Source: Dehalococcoidia bacterium (lineage in GTDB: Bacteria; Chloroflexota; Dehalococcoidia; Tepidiformales; Tepidiformaceae). From it: a DNA stretch of 7,995 nucleotides. Numbering within the stretch: position 1 is the first letter of the stretch; each line of letters starts with the position of its first letter. The stretch lies in assembly GCA_009838385.1 (NCBI GenBank), contig VXRS01000065.1, positions 1 through 7,995 of the forward strand. The letters run 5' to 3'. The notes beneath the pieces were generated by a model. It did not search any database. It was not told the DNA's origin and saw only the letters and a program-made list of their open reading frames with translations. Below, piece by piece: positions 1-5,679 of the stretch. Both the position numbers and the translations under genes were made by a program.

Positions 1-637
1 AGACGAAGTCGGAGCGCTCCAGCATCTCCATCAGGCCCACCGGCTCGACGCCCTCGGCCGTCATCGTCAACTCGCTCACGAACGGGTCGTAGGCGATCAC
101 GTGCAACCCGAACGGCTGCAGCCGTCGCGCCACTGCCCGCGCGATGTTCCCGAACGAGATGAGCCCCACCGTCTGCCCCCACAGCCGCGGTACGTCGCGG
201 AACACCGGCCGCGCCCCGCGCCAGTCGCCCTCGCGCATCAGCCGGTCCATCAGCTTCAAGCGGCGCGCGGCGGCCAGCAGCAGCGCCACCGTGTGGTCCG
301 CCACCTCCTCGACGAAGATGTCGGGCACGTTCGTCACGACGATGCCCTTCTTCGTCGCCGCCTCCACGTCGACCGTGTCCGCGCCGACGCTGCTGAGGCC
401 GATGACGACGCACTTGTCGAGCCCCTCGATGATCTCCGCGGTGATGCGCCGCCCCGGCGCGATCACCGCGTCGGCGTTTCGAGCCGCCTCGGCGAACTCG
501 GCGTCCGTCTTCGCCGGAATCTCGAGGATCGTCGCCCCGATGGGGTCCAGCGCCTCCCGCTCGTAGCGGAAGTCCCCCATTCCCGCTCCCTGGCGCGCCT
601 GCGCCGCAACCACGTAGCCGCCTGACTCGTCAGCCAT
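1..637 (-). CDS. D-2-hydroxyacid dehydrogenase, NAD(P)-dependent (partial, C-terminus beyond the window)
   Basis: The 212 visible residues are the first two thirds of a D-isomer-specific 2-hydroxyacid dehydrogenase (phosphoglycerate dehydrogenase/CtBP-like fold), which interconverts 2-oxoacids and D-2-hydroxyacids with NAD(P)H in the cytoplasm. The N-terminal catalytic-domain half includes a family stretch around residues 92-125 (KKGIVVTNVP, then VADHTVALLLA). The Rossmann domain begins near residue 156 and has an acidic residue, D184, at the end of beta-2, placed to bind the NAD ribose. The dinucleotide loop reads S161-F-G163-N-I-A166 where GxGxxG is usual, so the first glycine is Ser and the last Ala. 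The catalytic Arg, Glu and His would lie beyond position 1 and cannot be checked. The ATG at 637-635 is chosen because AGGGAG sits about 8 nt upstream (645-650). Substrate is unknown. Assignment to the family is secure. Confidence 0.93.
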   Translation of the reverse strand, partial: MADESGGYVVAAQARQGAGMGDFRYEREALDPIGATILEIPAKTDAEFAEAARNADAVIAPGRRITAEIIEGLDKCVVIGLSSVGADTVDVEAATKKGIVVTNVPDIFVEEVADHTVALLLAAARRLKLMDRLMREGDWRGARPVFRDVPRLWGQTVGLISFGNIARAVARRLQPFGLHVIAYDPFVSELTMTAEGVEPVGLMEMLERSDFV

Positions 638-644
638 CGTCCAT

Positions 645-650
645 CTCCCT
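645..650 (-). promoter_or_regulatory. Ribosome binding site of the D-2-hydroxyacid dehydrogenase
   Basis: On the minus strand this reads AGGGAG, 7 nt before the ATG at 637. It decides the start: the ATG at 644-642 is out of frame and overlaps the spacer. Confidence 0.7.
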
Positions 651-660
651 GTTCGTCGAG

Positions 661-681
661 TGCGCGCGATTCTCACGCGCA
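661..681. repeat. Inverted repeat flanking the candidate -10 box
   Basis: TGCGCG (661-666) and CGCGCA (676-681) are perfect inverted arms with a 9-nt centre that holds the -10 hexamer of the candidate dehydrogenase promoter. It could be a repressor operator, or a hairpin after the NuoG-like gene. It lacks the T-run of a Rho-independent terminator. A 6-bp GC arm can also arise by chance in DNA this GC-rich. Confidence 0.25.
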
Positions 682-697
682 AGCCGGGGCCTGTCTA
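669..697 (-). promoter_or_regulatory. Candidate sigma70-type promoter for the D-2-hydroxyacid dehydrogenase
   Basis: On the minus strand, TAGACA (692-697; 5 of 6 to TTGACA) is separated by exactly 17 bp from GAGAAT (669-674; 4 of 6 to TATAAT). Transcription would begin near 662, leaving a leader of about 24 nt that contains the ribosome binding site. This suggests the dehydrogenase can be transcribed apart from the NuoI/NuoG pair that ends 85 bp upstream. It is motif matching only. Confidence 0.4.
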
Positions 698-722
698 TGC
701 CGATTGGGGAGGAGTGGGGTGG

Positions 723-3167
723 CTAGGCGGGAACTGGTACGCCGACCCGCACAGCCGGAACTGCCGCGCTTCGGAAGAACCTGACGACCGCGCCGCCCTG
801 CAGCAGGCTCGACACGTACACCGCGCCCTCCGGCACCCGGTCGGTGACCGTGGCCGGCGCGCGTAGCGCGACTTCGCCGTCGGTCAGCTCGACTTCGTCC
901 TCGTTCGAGATGCCGAGGCGCTCGGCGTCCTCTTCGCTCACCTGGATGTGGTCGTAGCGGTGCAGCTGCTCCGCCTCGGGATGTCGCAGCGCCGCCGCGT
1001 CGGCCGCGGTGTACTGGTCGCGACCCGTGATGATGCGCAGCCCCTCGCCGCTGGCCGGGCCGTCGGCCACCGGCGCCGTCGAGCCCTGGCCCGACGCCGC
1101 CACCTCAAGCCGCACGCCCTCGCCAATGATGATGTCGGCGGCCGGCTGGTAGGCTGGAGTCTCGTTCGCGATGGCGGCGAGTGCTGTCTCCGGGTCGGCG
1201 GGAACGTCGACGTCGAGTGCGTCCGCGAGCGCCGAGAGCGCCGCGAAGCACGTCACCGCGTCGCCTTCCGGCGCGATCGCTGGCTCCAGGCGCTGCACGC
1301 GGAAGTCGCCCTGCGTGTAGGTGCCGCGTGACGCGTAGGAGCGCCCCTCGGCGAGCACGGCCGTCGCGCGCTTCGCCGTCTCGTGCGCCACGTTGTCGAT
1401 GACGACCAGCGCGTCGAGCGAATCGAGTGCTGCGGCCGCGCCCGGAAGTCGCATCGTCGGGTCGTCGCGTACGACGACGAGGCCACTCAGCCCTTCGAGC
1501 GGGTTGGCGTTACCTTCGACGGCCACGCCCACGTCCAGCAGGCCGTGCGTGTTCACTTCCGGCGGCGCGACCACGAGGTGGTCCGAGGCCGCATCGCCGT
1601 GCAGCGCGACTGCGAGGTTCGCCGCCCCGCCCGCCATCGCCCCCGCAAGCGCGGGCGAGACCGGGTTGGGTGCGCAGACCACAATCGCGCCTTCGCTCGC
1701 TCGCAGCGCTTCCGCGGCCGCGGCAATGTCGCCGGTCGCCGCCCCGCCTGCGACGGCATCCGCGAGGGCGGCAGCCGCCTGCCCCTCCTCGCCGGCTGCG
1801 GGACGGATCCAATGGGTCGCGAAGTCGACAAGCTCGCTCCGCAGCGCGCCGATGACGACCAGCGTCGCCTTCTCGTGTGCGACCGCGTCCTTGATGCGGA
1901 CGCTGAGTACGTTGTGGCTCTCCTCGAGGTCGTCGGCGACCACGACGATCGCCTTCGCCTTCGGGATGCGGGTCATGTCAGTGGCCATCCGCCACGTGCC
2001 CAGGCGCGCTTCCAGCGCGTCCTTCGCGGCCCGCATGACCGGTCCGAGGGGGCTGTCCGCCGCGGTGCCGAACGCGCCGCTGGCGATGAGCTTCGCGAGG
2101 TAGGCCTCTTCGTTCGTGACGGTGCCGCCCACGAGCACGCCCACGCGACCCTTGCCGGCGGCCTCGCGCAGGGCGCTCGCCGCCTCCGACACCGCGTCCT
2201 CGAGCGAGGCCGGCGCCTGGATGACCCCGCGCTTCACGAGGTGGCGCGAGAGTCGCTCGCGCGGCTTCAACGAGTCGTAGTGGTAGCGCCCGCGAACGCA
2301 AATCTGGTCACCGGAGAACTCGTTCCCGGGCCCGGGCCGCACGATTACGCCGCGCCCTTCGCGGGAGCCCATGCTGATGCTGCACCCGACCGCGCACGAG
2401 TCGCAGGTCGTCGTCGTCCACGTGTCCGGCTTCGCGACCCACTTGTTCGGGTGCTCCATCAGCGCCGCCGTCGGGCAGACGTCGATGCAGGCGCCGCTGA
2501 AGTCGCAGTTGCTGTCGTGGATGGCGCCGCCCGCCCCGAACGTGATCTGCAGGTCGAACCCGCGTCCGCCCAGGGTGATGGCGCTGGTATGGCGCTTCTC
2601 CTCGCACACCCGCTGGCAGCGCGTGCAGATGATGCACATCTGCGGGTCGAACTCCATGTACGGGTTCGCCCGGTCGGCCGGTGGCTGTGGCGCCTGGTAA
2701 TAGGTGCGCTCCTCGCCCACCCACGGCTCGTAGCCCGACATCCCCACCATCTCGCAGGTCGCCTGCAGCTCGCAGCGGTAGTTCTTCGAGCAGGTCAGGC
2801 ACCGGTGAGTAACCACGTCGTCACGCAGGCAGATGTCACCCGGATGGCAGTGCTCCCGCCGGTGGCACGTCAGGCAGCGCTCGCTGTGGTTCGAGATCAG
2901 CACGGAAAGGACCGCGCGGCGCCCTTCCTTCACCTCGTCGGTGTCGGTGCGGACCACCATCCCGTCCTGCACCACGCTCGTGCAGGCGAGCTGCAGCCCC
3001 GGAGGCCCCTCGATATCGACGAGGCAGGTGCGGCAGCCCGCGTACGGCTTCAGCCCGTCCACGTAGCACAGGTTCGACATGTAGATGCCGTTGTTCTTCA
3101 GGACCTCGACGAGGGGCGCCCCTTCGGGCGCCTCGATCGTGCCGCCGTTTGCCGTGATCGTCGCCAT
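723..3167 (-). CDS. NuoG/FdhA-like iron-sulfur protein with molybdopterin-oxidoreductase-type C-terminus
   Basis: This 814-residue electron-transfer protein is related to complex I subunit NuoG and the iron-sulfur half of FdhA-type formate dehydrogenases. In order it has a [2Fe-2S] domain (C34, C45, C48, C62), a His-Cys [4Fe-4S] motif H94-x3-C98-x2-C101-x5-C107, and a second similar block with C123, C126 and C132. A dicluster domain follows (C178, C181, C184, C188 and C221, C227, C231, with Ser at 224), then a molybdopterin-type [4Fe-4S] site (C255, C258, C262, C290). A reduced MopB-like region spans about 300-650 and a beta-barrel MopB C-terminal domain about 708-808. I see no catalytic Cys or Sec after C290, so the Mo domain is probably structural, as in NuoG. 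The ATG lies 3 bp after the stop of the NuoI-like gene with no Shine-Dalgarno, so translation is probably coupled. Formate dehydrogenase activity is unlikely. Its physiological partner is not visible. Confidence 0.88.
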   Translation of the reverse strand: MATITANGGTIEAPEGAPLVEVLKNNGIYMSNLCYVDGLKPYAGCRTCLVDIEGPPGLQLACTSVVQDGMVVRTDTDEVKEGRRAVLSVLISNHSERCLTCHRREHCHPGDICLRDDVVTHRCLTCSKNYRCELQATCEMVGMSGYEPWVGEERTYYQAPQPPADRANPYMEFDPQMCIICTRCQRVCEEKRHTSAITLGGRGFDLQITFGAGGAIHDSNCDFSGACIDVCPTAALMEHPNKWVAKPDTWTTTTCDSCAVGCSISMGSREGRGVIVRPGPGNEFSGDQICVRGRYHYDSLKPRERLSRHLVKRGVIQAPASLEDAVSEAASALREAAGKGRVGVLVGGTVTNEEAYLAKLIASGAFGTAADSPLGPVMRAAKDALEARLGTWRMATDMTRIPKAKAIVVVADDLEESHNVLSVRIKDAVAHEKATLVVIGALRSELVDFATHWIRPAAGEEGQAAAALADAVAGGAATGDIAAAAEALRASEGAIVVCAPNPVSPALAGAMAGGAANLAVALHGDAASDHLVVAPPEVNTHGLLDVGVAVEGNANPLEGLSGLVVVRDDPTMRLPGAAAALDSLDALVVIDNVAHETAKRATAVLAEGRSYASRGTYTQGDFRVQRLEPAIAPEGDAVTCFAALSALADALDVDVPADPETALAAIANETPAYQPAADIIIGEGVRLEVAASGQGSTAPVADGPASGEGLRIITGRDQYTAADAAALRHPEAEQLHRYDHIQVSEEDAERLGISNEDEVELTDGEVALRAPATVTDRVPEGAVYVSSLLQGGAVVRFFRSAAVPAVRVGVPVPA

Positions 3168-3170
3168 CGC

Positions 3171-3644
3171 CTAGAGCCGGTGGAAGTCGGCGTCGGGGTC
3201 CGGCGCCTCCATCCCGTTCGGGTAGGTGTTGTCGTTCCGCTTCAGGAACGACTGCGCCATCCGGCTCAACGCGTGCTTGTCGCGGTACATCTCGTCGAAG
3301 TTCGTGACCGCGTCGTCGAGCGGTCCGCCCGGCTGGATCGCCTCGTAGGGGCAGGCCTCGGTGCACAGTCCGCAGTACATGCAGATGCGGAAGTCGATCT
3401 CGTAGCGGTCGATGTTGCGGCGGCCCTCGGCGTCCTGGCTGGTCGCCACCAGGATGCAGCCGTCCGGGCAGGCCTGCGCACAGGTGCTGCAGCCTGTGCA
3501 GCGCTCCTCGAACCAGAGCAGGTTCGTGCGTGCGTACACCGGAACCGGTCGCGAGACCTCCGGGTACTCAAGCGTATCCACGGGCTTGAACAGTTGACGC
3601 AGCGTCAGACCCAGTCCGCGCGCGATGCCCGTGCCGTAGGCCAT
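3171..3644 (-). CDS. NuoI-like 2x[4Fe-4S] ferredoxin subunit
   Basis: This 157-residue protein resembles complex I subunit NuoI, which passes electrons between two [4Fe-4S] clusters. The cluster cysteines are complete: C49, C52, C55, C59 (followed by Pro) and C88, C91, C94, C98 (followed by Pro). The N-terminus around residues 9-29 has the amphipathic GLxxTLRxLF and YPE wording of NuoI, which in complex I lies against the membrane arm. There is no transmembrane helix. The ATG at 3644 is preceded by a strong GGGGAGGA. The gene is first of a two-gene unit with the NuoG-like protein, and NuoE, NuoF and the membrane subunits are absent from the window. It may belong to a dispersed complex I or to a separate soluble oxidoreductase; the sequence does not decide. 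Confidence 0.88.
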   Translation of the reverse strand: MAYGTGIARGLGLTLRQLFKPVDTLEYPEVSRPVPVYARTNLLWFEERCTGCSTCAQACPDGCILVATSQDAEGRRNIDRYEIDFRICMYCGLCTEACPYEAIQPGGPLDDAVTNFDEMYRDKHALSRMAQSFLKRNDNTYPNGMEAPDPDADFHRL

Positions 3645-3648
3645 CCAA

Positions 3649-3656
3649 TCCTCCCC
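3649..3656 (-). promoter_or_regulatory. Ribosome binding site of the NuoI-like gene
   Basis: The minus strand reads GGGGAGGA, ending 4 nt before the ATG at 3644. It is one of the strongest Shine-Dalgarno sequences in the window and contrasts with the NuoG-like gene just downstream, which has none. Confidence 0.75.
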
Positions 3657-3670
3657 GGAGAAGCGGCCCG

Positions 3671-3699
3671 ATCGTAGCCGCCCCGCCTCGTGATGACAA
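3671..3699 (-). promoter_or_regulatory. Candidate sigma70-type promoter of the NuoI/NuoG-like operon
   Basis: On the minus strand, TTGTCA (3694-3699; 5 of 6 to TTGACA) is followed after exactly 17 bp by TACGAT (3671-3676; 4 of 6 to TATAAT). Transcription would start near 3664, giving a leader of about 20 nt with the ribosome binding site at 3649-3656. The -35 hexamer is the centre of the palindrome at 3687-3706, so a protein bound there should block RNA polymerase. It is motif evidence only, but spacing, strand and distance all agree. Confidence 0.5.
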
Positions 3700-3706
3700 T
3701 CACGAG
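3687..3706. promoter_or_regulatory. Perfect 20-bp palindrome, Crp/Fnr-type operator candidate
   Basis: The sequence CTCGTGATGACAATCACGAG has 8-bp perfect inverted arms around a 4-bp centre. Inside it is GTGA (3690-3693), six bases, then TCAC (3700-3703), the core spacing of Crp/Fnr-family binding sites. It lies between two divergent genes and covers the -35 box of the NuoI-like promoter, which predicts repression of that operon. Effects on the NIPSNAP gene are less clear because no good promoter is seen on the plus strand. Another dimeric regulator could equally use this dyad. Confidence 0.5.
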
Positions 3707-3748
3707 CCCCTCGCGAACGCGTAGACTCCGCCGGTCAATCACCCCTAC

Positions 3749-3753
3749 GGAGG
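3749..3753 (+). promoter_or_regulatory. Ribosome binding site of the NIPSNAP gene
   Basis: GGAGG lies 6 nt before the ATG at 3760 and fixes that start. Confidence 0.75.
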
Positions 3754-3759
3754 CGAACC

Positions 3760-4080
3760 ATGCTCTTTGAGCTGCGTCAGTACCGCATCAAGGCCGGACA
3801 GCAGGCGGCCTGGGTCGAGTTCATGGAGAACACGATCATCCCCTTCCAGCAGTCGAAGGGCATGGTCATCCTCGGCAGCTTCACCGACGAGGAAGACGAG
3901 ACCGTATACATCTGGGTTCGCCGTTTCCGCGACGAAGCCGAGCGCGAGGCGCAGTACGAGGCCGTCTACCAGAGCGACGAGTGGAAGAACGAGATCGGTC
4001 CCCAGATCCCCGAGATGATGGAGCGCGAAGGCATCGTCGTCCGCCGCCTCAACCCCACCCCCCACTCCGCCATCCAGTAG
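3760..4080 (+). CDS. NIPSNAP family protein
   Basis: This 106-residue protein is a NIPSNAP-family member with the dimeric alpha/beta-barrel (ferredoxin-like) fold. The signs are the N-terminal ELRQYRIKAG strand, the IIPFQQSKGMVILGSF segment (residues 26-41), the YIWVRRF strand (50-56) and the YQSDEWKNEIGP segment (70-81). The fold is shared with small cofactor-free monooxygenases and stress-response proteins, but the biochemical role of bacterial NIPSNAP proteins is generally not established. There is no signal peptide or membrane segment, so it should be cytoplasmic. It is alone on the plus strand, divergent from the NuoI/NuoG-like operon across a 115-bp control region and convergent with the ACT gene with only 10 bp between stops. 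Length matches single-domain family members. Family assignment is good and function is unknown. Confidence 0.9.
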   Translation: MLFELRQYRIKAGQQAAWVEFMENTIIPFQQSKGMVILGSFTDEEDETVYIWVRRFRDEAEREAQYEAVYQSDEWKNEIGPQIPEMMEREGIVVRRLNPTPHSAIQ

Positions 4081-4081
4081 C

Positions 4082-4100
4082 GCTGGTCGCCTACACCAGC
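4082..4100. terminator. Possible bidirectional hairpin between convergent genes
   Basis: GCTGGT (4082-4087) and ACCAGC (4095-4100) are perfect inverted arms with a 7-nt loop. They sit where the NIPSNAP gene (stop at 4080) meets the ACT gene (stop at 4091), and the right arm lies within the last ACT codons. There is no T-run on either strand, so it is a weak terminator candidate. The position is what makes it worth noting. Confidence 0.3.
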
Positions 4101-4489
4101 TCGTCAGGGCTGAGCAGGGCCGCGGTGGCCTCGCGGTCCTCGGTGTTGAGCGCGACCGTCGCGTAGCCCTCGTGGCGGTCGAGGATGTGCAGGCTCTGGA
4201 TGTTGATGCCCGCGTCGCGAAAACGCGCCGCCACCTTCGCCAGCGCCCCCGGCTCGTCCCGCAGCCGGATCAGGAGCGCCTCGTCCGTGACGGCTCGGTA
4301 GCCCGCACTTACGAGGCAGTGAAGGGCGCGGTCGTGGTCGCTCTCTTCCGTCGAGAGCGTGACGAGCCCGGTCTCCCCCGTGCGCTCCGTGTTGATCGCC
4401 ACGAGGTTCACGTCGGCGCGCGCCAGCGCCTCTGTGATTTCCGCGATGATGCCGACCCTGTTCTGAACCGCCACCGTTATCTGCTTCAC
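4091..4489 (-). CDS. Tandem ACT-domain protein, probable amino-acid sensor
   Basis: This 132-residue protein consists of two ACT domains and nothing else. The first spans about 1-64 with the N10-R-V-G13-I-I turn and helix. The second spans about 70-132 with the classic ligand-loop motif R77-D-E-P-G81-A-L followed by the helix and INIQSLHI strand. ACT domains bind amino acids or similar small ligands and usually control a partner enzyme, so a stand-alone pair points to a regulatory role. The start is GTG at 4489-4487, supported by a perfect AGGAGG at 4495-4500 spaced 5 nt. That Shine-Dalgarno overlaps the stop codon of the decarboxylase gene, so the two are co-transcribed and probably translationally linked. 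The natural inference is that it senses the decarboxylase's substrate or a related amino acid; no ligand can be read from the sequence. Confidence 0.88.
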   Translation of the reverse strand: MKQITVAVQNRVGIIAEITEALARADVNLVAINTERTGETGLVTLSTEESDHDRALHCLVSAGYRAVTDEALLIRLRDEPGALAKVAARFRDAGINIQSLHILDRHEGYATVALNTEDREATAALLSPDELV

Positions 4490-4494
4490 GGAAG

Positions 4495-4500
4495 CCTCCT
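4495..4500 (-). promoter_or_regulatory. Ribosome binding site for the GTG-started ACT gene, overlapping the upstream stop
   Basis: A perfect AGGAGG on the minus strand, 5 nt from the GTG at 4489, shares a base with the TGA stop (4502-4500) of the decarboxylase gene. It justifies the non-ATG start and indicates translational coupling. Confidence 0.75.
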
Positions 4501-5675
4501 CATGTCTCCGTCGAGCCGCTGCTGGCTGCGCAGGCGTCCGCGATTTCGTCCACCATCGCGCGGGTGACGTGCGGCATCGTGATGATGTGCGCGATGTCGC
4601 CGAGCGGCGCGAGCTGCCACGCCTGCACGATCGTTTCCGCCGGTCTCGGGAAGACCACCGTCACCGAGTTCCGGTTCCGCCAGGCCGGGATTCCCCGCTC
4701 GTTGAAGCGCTCGACCGCGTACGCCGCCGTGTCGAGCATGCCCCCGACGAGCGTTCGCAGACCGTCGAGCCCGTAGTGCTCCAGCGCGTACCAGAGGATG
4801 AGCGGTGTGAACCCGCTGCGTGAACCCGGCACGGTCGTGTCGAGCGTGCCCAGGTACTCGACCGAGCGCGCGACGGTGTTTACGTATTCGCTCTTCGTCA
4901 GGACGACGCCGCAGGGCAGGGGCGCTCCGATCACCTTGTGGCCGCTCAGCGAGACGCTGTCGATGCCAGCGTCGAACCCGTACGGCTGCGGATCCTCGAC
5001 GAACGGCAGGATCAGGCCGCTGAGCGCTGCATCCGCGTGGATGTAGTGATTCGTGATCGCGAGGTCCTCAAGGATTGCCCGCACGCGGGTGAGGTCATCG
5101 ATGGCGCCCTTCATCGTCGTGCCGATGTTGGCCATCACGATGACCGGCGTGTCCCGGTGGATGCGCACGGTCTCGTACAAGTCCTCGTAGTCGAGCTCGC
5201 CGTTCTCCTGGCTCTTGATCATGATGTTGCGCATGTTCAGCACGCTCAGGTTCTTAAGCACGCTGTAGTGGGTGTCTTGCGAGAAGTAGACGATGCCGTC
5301 CGGGTGCAGCTTCCGCGCCAGGTAGAGCCCGTACATGTTGCCCTCGGTGCCTCCCGAGGTGACGTAGCCCCACGCCTCGTCTGCCGGCAGATGCATGAGG
5401 TCCGCGAACGTCGCTACGACCTCCCGCTCGATCGCCCGCGTGTTGACCTGGTAGTTGCTCTCGTGGAAGGGGTCGCCGATGTTGTTGAGCGAGTAGCGCA
5501 GGAACGGCGTGAGCGCGGAGTAGTCGTAGGCGAGGTTCGCGGGGTAGCCGGCCTGCCGTTGCGTCGCCTCCTCCAGGGTCTGGTGAAGGGCCTCCAGCCG
5601 CTCGCGGGTCTCGGCGCGCGGTGCGCCCATTCCCTGCGACGCGTGCCCTCCCGATGCGCGCGGCTGCCCGGACAT
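4500..5675 (-). CDS. PLP-dependent histidine decarboxylase-like protein (group II; serine also possible)
   Basis: This 391-residue cytoplasmic pyridoxal-phosphate decarboxylase would remove the alpha-carboxyl of an amino acid to give an amine. Family marks include TSGGTEGN (106-113), Q133-D-T-H136-Y-S, the ANIGTT segment (182-187), HADAALSG (213-220, D215 facing the PLP ring nitrogen) and the Schiff-base motif S244-G-H-K247. GSRSGFTPLILWYAL follows at 284-298. From memory of the families it resembles the roughly 378-residue Gram-negative histidine decarboxylases (Morganella type) over its full length. The C-terminal WQL...GDIAH...MPHVT wording is close to plant serine decarboxylases, so histamine or ethanolamine are both possible products. 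The ATG at 5675 lies 4 bp after the upstream stop and has no clear Shine-Dalgarno. M16 (5630) would give 376 residues, nearer the family length, but its SD is poorly spaced. Confidence 0.9.
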   Translation of the reverse strand: MSGQPRASGGHASQGMGAPRAETRERLEALHQTLEEATQRQAGYPANLAYDYSALTPFLRYSLNNIGDPFHESNYQVNTRAIEREVVATFADLMHLPADEAWGYVTSGGTEGNMYGLYLARKLHPDGIVYFSQDTHYSVLKNLSVLNMRNIMIKSQENGELDYEDLYETVRIHRDTPVIVMANIGTTMKGAIDDLTRVRAILEDLAITNHYIHADAALSGLILPFVEDPQPYGFDAGIDSVSLSGHKVIGAPLPCGVVLTKSEYVNTVARSVEYLGTLDTTVPGSRSGFTPLILWYALEHYGLDGLRTLVGGMLDTAAYAVERFNERGIPAWRNRNSVTVVFPRPAETIVQAWQLAPLGDIAHIITMPHVTRAMVDEIADACAASSGSTET

Positions 5676-5679
5676 CGCG

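Noticed and set aside
723..3167. Calling the 814-residue protein a formate dehydrogenase
   Set aside because: The N-terminal Fe-S layout is similar, but no catalytic Cys or Sec follows the Mo-type cluster and the C-terminal half is reduced and NuoG-like.
1383..3677. A 764-codon open frame on the plus strand opposite the NuoI/NuoG-like genes
   Set aside because: It is Arg/Ala/His/Asp-rich with no recognisable domain and lies exactly antisense to two clear iron-sulfur genes; high GC removes stop codons in such frames.
3722..3727. TAGACT as the -10 box of the NIPSNAP gene, activated from the palindrome
   Set aside because: No -35 is found at 16-18 bp, and the palindrome centre is about 4 bp off the usual class II Crp-type activator spacing.
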